DNA of 64,000 nt from Hygrocybe punicea (Eukaryota; Basidiomycota; Agaricomycetes; Agaricales; Hygrophoraceae). Positions 32,646 through 43,794 of this stretch are shown piece by piece (position 1 is the stretch's first letter; each line of letters begins with the position of its first letter). The notes beneath the pieces were generated by a model, which saw nothing but the letters and a program-made list of their open reading frames with translations, made no database searches and was not told where the DNA came from. The stretch covers positions 7,750,001-7,814,000 of the forward strand of contig OY744462.1 in the NCBI GenBank assembly GCA_963556145.1. Reading direction: 5' to 3'. The translations under genes were made by a program, and so were the position numbers.

Positions 32646-34115
32646 TCACAAATCCAATTCACTATCAGAATCAGAGAAAATCAATTTGACGTCTTGCCAA
32701 CCTCGCACCAATTTAACTTCACCAGGTGAACCAGGATTACCAACATCATCAGAGTCCAATGTTATCCCATCAACCCAATTTCAAATTGCTTGCTTACACA
32801 AGGCTTGTTGGAGTTCTCCACACAAAGTTGCAATTTGTCTGGGTTGCCAATCAACGGTTGCACTGACTCCTCCTGTTGTGCCATGCTTCAGGAGTTCTTC
32901 TAACATGCCTTGAGGATTTTTGAGGAAGATCTGCAGGAAGTGAATCAAATAAATACCACAGTCATCAAAGTTAGGTTGTTCCGGTACCTAAAACAATGTT
33001 TGTCAATTCACCACACAACTGAGGTGGAAATGGTTAACCGTGGGTGTGATTGTCGTGATGGGAGCCAGCTTTGTGACCTTCCGAGTGTGCTTTGCAACGG
33101 AGGCAAGCCACTCATGCAGACGTGAGACATCATTTTCATGATCACCAGGTGGTAGAGAATTGAGCACACAGGTTATCCTGCGTCAAGAATAAGCAGGAAA
33201 CATGTCAACCTGTGTTGGAAATGCACATGTGCAGTCCATCCTGCGGGTTTTCAGAAAGACATCCTCCAGGATTGATGACGATGATCAAATACCAGTGGGA
33301 TCTGTAGCTGAACTCAACTGTCTGCATAGAAATGCACAAAACGACATGACTCACCCAGTGGGAACAGGAAATATCAAATATCTGCGTACAAATATGTCAC
33401 AGGCCTTTGTCCACCGCTTCACACTCCTCACACCATTCTTCCTGATATCTCCATGAGACAGAATGACCTTACTGGCAAAATGCAATGGGGTAGACCTTAG
33501 TTTCTCCATAAAAGATGTTATAAATATGTGAGTGTCGTCATATAATTGCGGTTGAGAATTTGATGCTTCATGCAGCGCATAGCCTGGGCAAACATTGAGG
33601 TACGCAGAAAGGATGCAGACAAGATACTCACTACGTTCCAAAGTTGATCAACTCATCATCAAACCAAGCATGGTCCAGACATTGAAAAGAAATCCATGGC
33701 ACTGCCCCCCGAGTTGAATATTTGGCAATGATGCATGTCCCTTCAATGCTGGAATGCCTCAGGACCATGCATTCTCACAAAAATAATGAGACTTACAGAT
33801 CTGGTTCAGGTATCTCATTTAAAGATACCATTTTGCAAGTGGTTTCAATGTCATTTCTTTCACAATGACCATGTAGTGGGGACAGCAATATGACATGGTC
33901 ACTCACAGAAAATAGGTTATCCTTTCATCACCCAGTGTGCTCAACGACAGACTGAGCAGATCATCATATAATTCTGAACTCCATGACTTGTGATCTGGGT
34001 CGAAATAGATGCCCACATGGTGCATGGATATGATGGCTACATACTCATTGCACAGTGAACGCAATAGGTAGGACGTGGAACCATACCATTGTTGTCTCTG
34101 CCAAGGAACTTGCAA
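32646..34115 (-). pseudogene. Ulp1/SENP-like (C48) cysteine protease gene in the KDZ cluster
   Basis: Minus-strand, multi-exon. The exon at 34115-33903 reads GIYFDPDHKSWSSELYDDLL; the next has KRWTKACDIFVRRYLIFPVP (about 33380). After an intron (GTGAGT to TGCAG) comes RSHWYLIIVINPGG, which holds the catalytic His. After another short intron comes CVLNSLPPGDHENDVSRLHE, and finally EQPNFDDCGIYLIHFLQIFL (about 32970) with the oxyanion Gln and nucleophile Cys. Family members process SUMO-like proteins or act as deSUMOylases. The position of the catalytic Asp is Asn here (VLNSL for the usual VLDSL), a G-to-A change, so the triad seems broken. The gene ends at 32646, only 130 bp before the transposase start. 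The 5' exon is uncertain. Confidence 0.65.
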
Positions 34116-34544
34116 GAGGCATTGTCCATAGGACGTGATGCAAACAAATTGAACACCAATCCACGGTTGTCCTCGGCATTGGGTTTTGTCACCTAATGAC
34201 TTCCCTCAGGATATGCTGGGGAGGATATGTATAATGCAACTCGCCTGACAATTTTGGACATCACATTCATGTGTTTGGGCTGGTTGGTGACATGTCACAG
34301 GTGTGATGTCACGTCTGGGCGGCCAGACATGACATCACATGTGTGACATTCACCACAATTTAACTAGCTCAAAGCACACTATGCAACACATAAGGACAAT
34401 TATGTAGTCTTTCTATAGATAGGCTGATACAGGATGGTTAACCATATTAACACGGTTTGGCCTACTTATGCCGTGTAGATCTTCACACAGGTTGGTTGCT
34501 GCTATATGGTGAGGAGCAAAGACCGCAATGGAAATAAAATTGCT

Positions 34545-36855
34545 TCACCTATTGTTTTGCTTGGGTTTTCTGCCGCCATGAGATCTCCCAGAGCGCTGTG
34601 CTGCTTCAGCCTGTGCTTGTTCAGCCAGCAATTTTTCTGCCATGTCTCTTGCCACCCTCTCTCACTCTATTCTCTCTAGTTCCGCACTCTCTTGTTCCAC
34701 TCTTTCCCTGTTTGCCCTGTCTCGTTCTGCCCTGTCTCTTGCCAACCTGTCTCTTTCCGCCCTCTCTCTTTCTGCCCTTACGCTTTCTGCCCTTTCTCTT
34801 TCCACCTTCCATCTCTCTTCCATCTCTTTTTCCAACCTCTCTCTTTCCACCCTTTCTCTTTCCAACTTCTGTCTCTCTTCCCTATCTCTTTCCACCCTCT
34901 CTCTTTCCACCCTGTCTCTCTCAACCCTCTCTCTTTCCACCCTGTCTCTCTCAACCCTGTCTCTTTCCACCCTGTCTCTCTCAACCCTCTCTCTTTCCAC
35001 CCTGTCTCTCTCAACCCTCTCTCTTTCCACCCTCTCTCTCTCCACCCTCTCTCTCTCCACCCTGGCCTCTTCTTGCTGTGCATTGCCCTCCTGTCCGTGC
35101 TGGAGATCCTTGTCCCTCTGACCTTGTTGTGGAATCTCCTCTCGGTTTCCTCTCTGTTCTTCATCTGGACTTGAGTCACCATCGGGTGAAGCACTACTCC
35201 AACTGTACTCGCTACTGTTGTCTTCAGTCTTGGTCATCTTCTCCTTCTCCTTCTCCTTCCCCTTCCCCTTCATTGACAACTGGGTTTGTCTGTCACGATT
35301 GGACATCTTCTTAGCAACAGCCTTCTGTTTCACACGACGCCTGTTGGACTTTGAAGACACCCCGTGAGTCCCCTTTGGTCGTTGTACACCCATAGCGCTG
35401 GATTCTGCATTGTTCACCACACTCGTCCCAGCCAATGCAGCAGCGGAATGTTTGTCCTTTCTGGCCTTGACGAATGCATTTTGCAGTCGTTGATCACTTT
35501 GTAAGATGGACTTAAACCGGAACGTAGGCAAGCCCTGTTTCTGCCTCTCCAACCAGTGTTTGTGCATTTTTCGAAGATCGTCGAGCCTCATTTTCCAGGG
35601 CTCCTTGAGCTGCACATTCATTGGAAGGTAGGACGTTTCCATGTCATCGGGGGTCATTCTTTTGATCGTTCCCCATGGAATGGAGGAGGTGGTGTTGTGG
35701 GCAGTATTTCCTGGCATAAGTGGTCAATGGGGGGTGTATTTACCAGCTCACCACTCACGATATGTCACGGTCACGATTGACCTAATCATATCGCGTAGGG
35801 TTGTCAGGGTTGGAGTTTCCTCGTCCGGAATGACAGGCCATCCATTCTCGTCGGTCTGAAGTTCGTAAGGAGCACTTTTGTTGTAGCGGTGTGATGGTGT
35901 ATCGTCACTGCTGTTGTCACAGTCATCGTTGTCCCCTGCCTTGTCTAAGGACATAGAAGTTAGATATCGATAATCAAAGGTTGATAGGATGGAATATCAC
36001 TATTTTTGAACATCACCGCTAAATGTTCATCCCACGATGACCATATCACATCTCCCTCCTTCATGAAGACCTTTGAAAACTTTTCACCAACAGGACCAGG
36101 AGTTTCCAGCCTCAAAGGAAAGCATATAAGCAAATTGTCGTAATAACGAGGGAACATACTTTCCTTTAATCAACATCCTGTTCTCATCCTCGTACCCAAA
36201 CATCATGAAAACCTTGACGCCCATCTGTTGATCCACATCCTTCATGAATTTCAGGGCTGTCTTGCCAAAATCCTTGGTTGCTTAACTGTGTAAAGTGAGA
36301 AGATTCAAGTTATGTCGATGACTATCAGTGGACATGTCTTCTTTTAATGTCAACTCCTGCGCCTTGTTTGTTCCAGCTCTCGGCCAGAGCTGCGTATTCA
36401 GAAAGCTTTTCTGAACTGAGAGCGGCGACGAGCTCACTCCAAGCTTTACCATAGCACCTGATATAACCTGGTGTCCCTGCTGCCTCCCCTGACATCTCGG
36501 CAGTTCTTTCATCTATCTCCTTTCTCATCTTTTCCCTCAAGACAAGCCTGACAGTCCACTTCCCCAAAAATTTTGGTGCGTCTTCAGTTTGGTCCTCTTG
36601 TTTGGACCGATGATTGTGATACCATGTTTGGATTTTCTAATTGTGTGGTGTGGCAGACAGTTTATCTTGACAATACAGAAATTCACGTACAGTCTCCATC
36701 TCTGATGGCAATTCTGCGCCATTGGCTTTGGCGGATCGTCTCAGTTGTTTTGTGATGCCTTTTACCACTGCAATTCGATCTTCTGCACTGGCCTGTCTGT
36801 ATTGATCATAGTATTTTTCAAGGATCGTGGAAAATGCAGGTGTTATCCACTTCAT
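34545..36855 (-). pseudogene. KDZ-linked accessory protein gene, copy 2, with charged coiled coil
   Basis: Minus strand. Start MKWITPAFSTILEKYYDQYR at 36855, then KWTVRLVLREKMRKEIDERT and GYIRCYGKAWSELVAALSSE (36540-36390), KTALKFMKDVDQQMGVKVFM (36260), GDVIWSSWDEHLAVMF (36040), ENGWPVIPDEETPTL (35840), YLPMNVQLKEPWKMRLDDLR (35620), a basic region, and a long (RVERER)n-type tract (35060-34700) predicted as coiled coil or single alpha-helix, ending AEAAQRSGRSHGGRKPKQ at 34545. A TGA at about 34660 interrupts the tract and looks like a CGA-to-TGA change. The same conserved blocks occur in the broken copy at 2173-5604. I know no biochemical function; collinearity with the protease and the transposase suggests they move or act together. 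Confidence 0.68.
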
Positions 36856-37237
36856 TTTTGCTGGAGGAGATGGGAGTTTATGGTAGAGAGAACAAAGAGG
36901 CCTCGTGTTAAACTCATGGCACATCTAACCGACTAATCACGTGAGTGAGGGACAAAACATGTATCTCATAATATTTACCTCTGATCAATGCTCACGATGT
37001 GGTGATTTGAGGGTGATTAAATGTGTGGTAGATGAGCTGTACAAATCATGAAAAACAGCAGAATGCATAGCTGGTGTGCAGATATGTATGAAACCACATG
37101 TAATATGTGGAAGCTACTGGGAATGGTAGAAATGAGTGCTGCATGTTTGGTGGATGAATACCTCAGTTGGGAGTAACAGCCCAACACATGTTCATTGAGG
37201 ACACAATAATTGTTGTGTGAATGCTAAATATCCAAGA
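36856..37237. other. 5' flank of the KDZ cluster
   Basis: AT-rich; no gene or terminal repeat recognised. Confidence 0.45.
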
Positions 37238-37690
37238 AGGTCCGAACATGGACGGTTGGCCAACCCATGCCTGATGGGGAGCCAATATATGGCAGATGGT
37301 TGGCCAACCCATGCTTGATGGGCAGTCAATATATGGCAGACGGTCGGCCAACCCATGCCTGATGGGCAGCCAATATATGGCAGACGGTCGGCCAACCCAT
37401 GCTTGATGGGCAGTCAATATATGGCAGATGGTTGGCCAACCCACATCTGATGAGCAGCCAATATATCCCAGAGGGTCGGCCAACCCATGTCTGATGGCAA
37501 GCTGAAACCCCCACTAGGTTTCGGGAAATATCCCCCAGTTGGCCAACCCACTTGGGCTGGCCAGCTGTACGCCTCGGCCAAGCCATCTGCCTTGGGAAAA
37601 GATATCGGTCGGCTGAGGTCGGCTGACCCACTTCAAGTGGGAATTGTCCATCTCGGCTGACCCATGTTTCATGGAAAAGATACGCTGAAA
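37238..37690. repeat. 44-bp minisatellite (type B) with leader, inverted right copy
   Basis: The reverse complement reproduces the leader (GAAACATGGGTCAGCCGAGA, CCGAAACCTAGTGGGGG) and about five 44-bp units of the left copy at 25520-26047/28572-28862. The two copies face each other around the KDZ cluster. Confidence 0.85.
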
Positions 37691-38339
37691 GGGCTCAGGC
37701 ATGATTAGACTACAATAAAGTAAACTTTAAATTCAGGTAAAGCTGAAATCGACATGACTATTCTGGTAGCTTAGTAATCATTCTGTCAATACTTTAAACT
37801 CTACATACCACAGGCTTTTGGATGAAGGCTACACCAAGTTTTGTAGTAGATTTGTATGGGAGATTAATAACTGCTGGATGAGCAGTCATGCTGACTAAGC
37901 TAGTACTAAGAATAGACTGTCTCTAACCCAATTAGGCCAAATAATCCAAAAGCAGCCACAAGGAAATCAATGAAGAATTCCTCACTCAACCTCACTACTT
38001 GAACTATGCTAGATGAGCTTCATTAGTCCTGTGATGTATGCTATTATTTTATAATGCATTTTTGTACACTGCAGCATGAGTTCCTTACTGTGAAAACAAT
38101 GCCACGTCACCAGTCAGCACATGCCTTGATGACAACCAACCAACACGTGATTTGATGACTTAAGACCTTACCTTGATTTGGTTCAATGGTTACACTAGTC
38201 ACACCAAATCGGCGAATTGCCACAACAAACAATCAGCGAATAATCTGAACGCTGATTATTTCATTTTGGCAGTAAAATTTGAATAATCTCAGATTATAAT
38301 CCCAGCTGAACAGGGCCTAAAGGAAATTGGTGATAGTAC
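37691..38339. other. AT-rich stretch, possible MITE end
   Basis: No gene. The last 60 bp contain AATCTCAGATTATAATCCCA then GCTGAACAGGGCCTAA, resembling the fragment at 18747; a partner end was not found. Confidence 0.35.
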
Positions 38340-39362
38340 TAGTGTTGCCATGGCTTGGTCTAAAACCATTAGCTGTTGGAGCCAGACCAATAATTGGCCA
38401 GGCCAAGCCGTTCACATGGCTAATGGTTAAACCTTGGCTTATCCACGGCTGGCCATTATTAGCTGTTACCAAATATCTAAATTAGGAAATTTAGGTTTCA
38501 AGCCTGTTTGCTGGCTTCAACATCACTTGGATAACCCCTCTGCAGCCTCCCACACCTCACAAACATGTACAGACACGGTTTTCAGGTGTTGATCACCAGT
38601 ATGTGCACTTTTTCTTTTTCTTTGTATCTCTACATAGCCTATCTATGTACATGTATGTGAAAAAAATGAAATATACCTACTTATATATGCACCTTCCAAG
38701 GCTCCTGTGAAAGGGCAGGTGGCCTGAACACCCCATGAATGCTATGCACACGTCAATTGACATGGCCATATATATTCACAAGGTAGGCTGGCAGACTCAT
38801 CCTCAGTTGCTCCTGCCCTGTCCATTGTCATTGGCCTTGTCAGCTGTCATCATTGTAATGGTCCTTGTGAATGCCATGCATGTGTCAATTGACATGGCCG
38901 TACCCATTTGCAAGGTCGTGGTTGGCTTGGGGAGGCAGTGGGGCAGGGCTATGGGGGGAGGGGTGACTTCTGGTCATTGTTCCACCTCACTGTTGCTCTT
39001 GCCCCATCCATCCTGGGTTGTCGCTGTTTCCCGTTGACATCAATGTTGCTGTCATTGTCACCTGGCCAGTCATAGTCATGGTTGCGGTTAGTACAAGTTG
39101 GATGGTGATGGATTGGGCACTCACCTGTTGTCACGCTGGATCTCACCAGGGTGCATGGGCAGCCTGGTGAGGCACAGGTGCACCACCAATGCACAAGAAT
39201 GGCACGTAGAGTTCCAAAATGAGCCGGTAGGCAGTGATAGACAGCTCACAGTACTGTGCCATGAGTATCATCGTCATCATGGTTGTTGTTGTCATGATAG
39301 CAGTTGTTGGTGTCAGTGTTTCATTGCACAATTATCAAATACCTCTCATCTTGCATGTAAAC
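38340..39362. mobile_element. Left part of a hAT-ended element with two palindromes
   Basis: Starts TAGTGTTGCCATGGCTTGG, preceded by GATAGTAC, and has subterminal GGCTAATGG/GGCCA motifs. No right end with a matching duplication was found; it probably was lost or lies beyond the Copia remnant. Contains CAATTG palindromes at 38731-38782 and 38863-38914. Confidence 0.55.
38731..38914. repeat. Two CAATTG palindromes, CpG-decayed
   Basis: Cores CACGTCAATTGACATGG and TGTGTCAATTGACATGG with outer arms such as CCTTGTGAATG and CATTTGCAAGG. Compared with the copies in E3 the arms have lost CpGs, which fits an older element. Confidence 0.72.
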
Positions 39363-41189
39363 ATGTCCAACCTTCAGCTTGATCATGTCCTTCTTTTGGA
39401 GGGAGCTCAGATTTACTGAGACTGGTCAAAAATCATGCAATACACTCTTCTCGGCAAGGATCTCTGGACCTTCGTCAGTAAGGGAATGAATCCTCTTGGC
39501 CTTGTACAGTTCAGCACATATCCCCCAATATCCATCACTGCCAAATCTCCTGAAGAGGTAATCTCTAAGGCTTGCATCTTCGTCATCAATGATGCAAAGG
39601 CAAAGGCCATCAAATGTCGAAGCCTCACACCTCTTATAGCCATGAACATTCCCTCCAAATGTGACAACAGTGCTTGGCTCACATGGGACTATCTAAAAAC
39701 CACCTACAATTGCGTCAATGCTGCAGCCCAGTTCTCTCTGTGCTCCCAGCTCTCTTCCCTCCATCTCAAAGATGCAGGCGATGCTGAACACTTTGTGGGG
39801 GAGTTCAACCATGCCAAAGAACAATTCTCCAGCATGGGGGTGACTTATAGTGACTCCAAGGTGATCTACCAACTGCTCGTGGGTATCCCAGACATGGGTA
39901 CCTGGGAAATCTTCAAGCAGATCACCCTAGCAACCATGTCTGCATCTACAGTGCTCAGCCCCCTGATAGAGATGTCATTCGATCAGGTTTCTGCCTGACT
40001 CCTTGCGGAATCACAACACCTTGTCGCTTCTTCTCCCCTTGCCAGCGCTGGCCCTGATTCCAAGTTTGCAAATGCAGCCAAAGACTTGACCTCTCATCCC
40101 ATCCGCAAACATCACAAAAATCCTAAAGGGATCACATGCAGAAACTGCGGGAAAACATGTCATGACAAAGATCATTGCTTCTCGGAGGGTGGTGGAATGG
40201 CTGGTCAGAAACTGGAGTGGATGAATCAATGGGACTCACTCAGGAAATCATCAGTGGTACCAACCTCTCACATGGAATCTTCCAGTGCTGCCATAGACTC
40301 AGTTCCCCCTGACCCCAGCGACAACCCCATCTATGCAGATCTCAGCTGTCGATCAACAGAATTTGCTGCACTTGCTGAGCATGCTCTTTCTGCCCTGCTT
40401 GACCCAGGCACCACATCCCACCTCATCATGGACCAGTCATTTTTCTGGTCTTACTATGTCACACAAGCTACAAATGTTCACACCGCTAATAATGGTATGC
40501 TAGGGACATTTGGTAGGGGTGATTGCATAGTCATTGTTCACTGGTCGGGCAAATCTCTTCATCTTCACATGAGAGATTGCCTCCATGGTCCCTCTGCAGT
40601 TATCAATCTCCTCTCCATTGGCCAATTGGTTGAGTGCAGCTTTGGCTGCAATTTTGACTTTGGGAAGATCACCATCAGCACTCTGCTACCTAAGCGCTTC
40701 ATCTGCTTTCAATGTGAGCTGGAGAACCAACTTGGTTTTGTGGATGTTAAGTTTGTTCACCCCTCCCCCACTGTGCCCTGTGTGAGCTGTCTACCTTCAC
40801 CAAAACTCCTCCTTCTTGTGACCTCTGGCACACTGATCTGGGTCATGCTGGAGCCAATGCAATTACTCTTCTGGCCTCCAAGTCATCCAGGGTTTCTCTC
40901 GCTGGTGCACCTTTTTCCACCTGTGAGGCCTGCATCATTTGGAAGCATCCTTGTGCTCCCCATCACGCCTCCCTATCTTGTGCAACCAGCCCTCTAGCTT
41001 TGATCCACTGTGATATATGCAGCCCTTTTCCCATTCAGACCCCCCATGGCAAGCATCTTCCTCGATGACAACATGAATGCCTTGAACCTCCAACTTCTCA
41101 CCATGAAGGACTGCATTCCAAATCATTCAACCTCATTGGGAAAAACAATTCAACTGCAAGATCAAAGCCATCAGGATGGACAATGCTGG

Positions 41190-41346
41190 TGGAGAGGTCC
41201 CAAGGGACCTCTCAGGGTGCTCCCACAGGAATCAAGGGAAACAGTGTGGATGTCGAAGGATGAGACTGTCTACTACATCAGGAAGCCTACTGACTAAGGT
41301 CAACCGTGGGAACTGGGCACATGACAGCCCAGGCACATCTACTACA
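41190..41346. repeat. 5' LTR of coding-free element copy 3
   Basis: Begins with a 10-bp-stem hairpin (GAGAGGTCCC, AA loop, complement) that differs from copies 1 and 2 at paired positions. Confidence 0.85.
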
Positions 41347-42818
41347 AGTGCCCCTCCTCCTCATGGCGATGCCCTCATCACCAACAGCTAACAAACAGAA
41401 AACAAAAACCATACAGAACTGACCAAAAACAATCTCCAAATCACAACTCCCAGTCCTTCAGAATGCCACAAGTCGCAGTTGAGGCCTTATATTGTGAAGC
41501 GGGACAATATTGTCCTCCGAAACCAATCACGGCGCAGGGTGTGGGTTCTCATAGTCCATGAATAGGCTGGGTGGTTGCGCATAGGTAAATAGATATGGGA
41601 TGATGTTGTGGGGCAGTGTGTAGACAGTGTTCAAATGGGATGAGCAAAACCGGGTTGAGGGAGAGTGGTGGGCCAGTTGAGTGGGGTGCTCCATGGTGTG
41701 GGTGCAGCAAGCTACACAAGCGTGTGCGTGGCCGTTTATGCTAGAAAGCGGGGCCATTTATGATGGTGACATGGCGTGGTCATTGGGTCACCAAGAAGGG
41801 CGGGGCAGGTCTCATTTGGGTTCCTATGGGTCCAGGGCAGTCACTGTGGTCAAGAATGAGGTTGTGGGGAGCTGAACGAGGGCTCATGGAGCCAAGTATA
41901 GTGCAAGAATCCAGCCAGGGGGTGGTGATGTGGCAGAACGTGGTGGGGGTCTGGGAATGGTGGGCATGGTCCATTTGTGGTATTGGAGTGAGGTGGGGTG
42001 CTCTGGGATGGTGAATGGGTGTGCCGCAAGCTTTGTGAGTCGATCTGGGGCTGGGTATGTTGGCAGAATGAGGCTGTGTGATGGTGACGTGGTGTGTGGC
42101 CTAGGTGTCTGAAAACGACAGCAGGGGCTTGTTTGGTGCAATGGTGGGGAATGGGGGTTTCTGGCCAGTGGAACGAGGATGCAGGGGTCGAATGGGTCTG
42201 CATGGGGTGGGGAAAAATAGGGGTTCCAACAGTGGTGATGTGGCAGATCCGTGGGGTGACCAAAAGGTGTGGAGTGGTTCGTTTGAGATGACGAGGCATG
42301 ACGGGGGGTTCTGGCAGATGAGCTGAGGGTGTGGGGAGTCAAATGCATGCATGTTGGGTCTGGGGTGCATGAAAAAAACGGGGTCGCATGGCAGCGATGT
42401 GATTTTCGTTGGGCTGTCCAAAACTCGCAGTAGCAGGCTATGTGGGATCCCGATGGGGAACGCGGGGCTCCAGAATGTCGAATGAAGTTGCAGGGGGTCG
42501 TCTGGACATGGCTGGGTCTAGGGAAAGTGAAAATTTGGGGGGTCAAAAAAAAGTGACATGGCCTGCCACTTGGGTGCTGAGAAGGGTCACAGGTGTGTTT
42601 TTTGGGTCAACAGGGCATGATTCGGGGCCCTATTGGGTTGAACCTGTGCACCAGGGGATAATTTGAGTGTCATACAGCCATGAATGAAGAGAAAATGTGC
42701 GGTTGCGCAGCAGTGGGTGGTGAGGCCGAAAAAGGTCATCTCATGAGAAAATGTGGTGAAAAAAGCTGAGAGACAAAAGACAAGAGATCTGTGGGTCGAT
42801 CGCACTCTAATCACCATG

Positions 42819-42965
42819 TGGAGGGACCTCTCAGGGTGCTCACGCAGGAATAAAGGGAAGCAGTGTGGATGTTGAAGGATGAGACTGTCTACTACATCAG
42901 GAAGCCTACTGACTAAGGTCAACCATGGGAACTGGGCACATGACAGCCCAGGCACATCTACTACA
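42819..42965. repeat. 3' LTR of coding-free element copy 3
   Basis: Lacks about 10 bp of the hairpin region relative to the 5' LTR, otherwise nearly the same. Confidence 0.85.
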
Positions 42966-43449
42966 CTGGAAAACTCACAGGGACGGCATTCACATCTTAT
43001 CTTGAACTTGATGGAATCACCCATCAGCTCACCACTCCCTAGTCGCATCAGCAGAACAGTTGCATGGAATGGGTCATCTGCACCCTCAAAGGCTGAGTCT
43101 TGTCCATGATGGCTGCTGTAGCTGCCCCTTGCAACCTGTGGGGTGAAGCGGCACTCACTTGTGCACACATCTTCATGCTCACCTCATCTCGCATCTTGCT
43201 GAACCATTGCTCCCCTCACAAAGCTCTTACAGGCACCTGCCCTGATGTTTCCCACCTCCATGTCTGGGGTGTTAGATGCTACGCACATGTCCCATTAGAA
43301 CAGCAAATGAAGCTTGGCCTAATATCCCACGAGTGTACCTTCATGGGTTACCCCAAGGGCATTAAGGGATATTATGTATGTGACAATGCTTCTGGCTCTT
43401 TTTTCAATTTTTGATGAATCCTGTGCTTGCCTACCTGGTGCTGCTGGAC

Positions 43450-43581
43450 TGGGCAGGGGAGCCCACTCAGGGTGTCATGAGGTGAACATCATGGTATGAT
43501 AGGCTGAGTCTCTACTACAGTGTGATCTCTACTAAGTAGTCCTATGAACCATGGGATCCTATCATGTGACCTCCTACTACA
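43450..43581. repeat. Possible solo LTR related to the coding-free family
   Basis: Starts with a short hairpin (TGGGC, AGGGGA loop, GCCCA), then CTCAGGGTG, contains GTCTCTACTAC and ACCATGGGA, and ends CTCCTACTACA in the same order as the other LTRs. No target duplication was found. Confidence 0.35.
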
Positions 43582-43794
43582 TCTACCCCCTTCAAAAAAA
43601 ACAGTGGTGTCCTTGCTACTGGGAAGCCAAAACCAAGACTCACAAGGGCTCTCAAAAATCTAACTCAACTCCTACTCCGTCGAGGACTTATGAAATGCTG
43701 CAAACTGGCACTCCCCCAAGTGGATGCCACCACCATCTTAAGAGTGCTGCTTATTGACCGAATCATCTGTGCTCAGAGTATAACTCTTGAAAAA

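Larger units (their letters stand above)
41190..42965. mobile_element. Coding-free LTR element, copy 3 (CpG-decayed)
   Basis: Direct terminal repeats of 157 bp (41190-41346) and 147 bp (42819-42965) with TG and CA ends; perfect 4-bp target duplication CTGG (41186-41189 and 42966-42969) inside the Copia integrase. The interior aligns with copies 1 and 2, but CpGs are widely replaced by TG or CA (for example GACGTGGTGTGTGG for GACGTGGCGCGTGG). It is therefore the oldest of the three. Confidence 0.85.
39363..43414 (+). pseudogene. Ty1/Copia gag-protease-integrase remnant, split by an LTR element
   Basis: Gag begins MSNLQLDHVLLLEGAQIY (a TGA follows, CGA expected) and runs through MQYTLLGKDLWTFVSKG and NAAAQFSLCSQLSSLHLKDA to 39998. 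A CCHC knuckle CRNCGKTCHDKDHC lies at 40137, a protease-like LLDPGTTSHLIMD at 40398 (the usual motif is DSGTT), then an integrase zinc-binding region and the start of the core, CDICSPFPIQTPHGKHL. The core is cut at the codons for DNAGG by the LTR element at 41190-42965 and resumes with TGTAF, ELDGITHQLTTP, LWGEAALTCAHIF and WGVRCYAHVPLEQQMKLG, ending at 43414. Reverse transcriptase and RNase H are absent, and no Copia LTRs were found. Several stops and frame shifts make it dead. Confidence 0.8.

Noticed and set aside
34690..35060. Plus-strand Ser/Leu-rich open frames (SLSTLSLST type)
   Set aside because: Antisense shadow of the charged coiled-coil tract of the minus-strand accessory gene.
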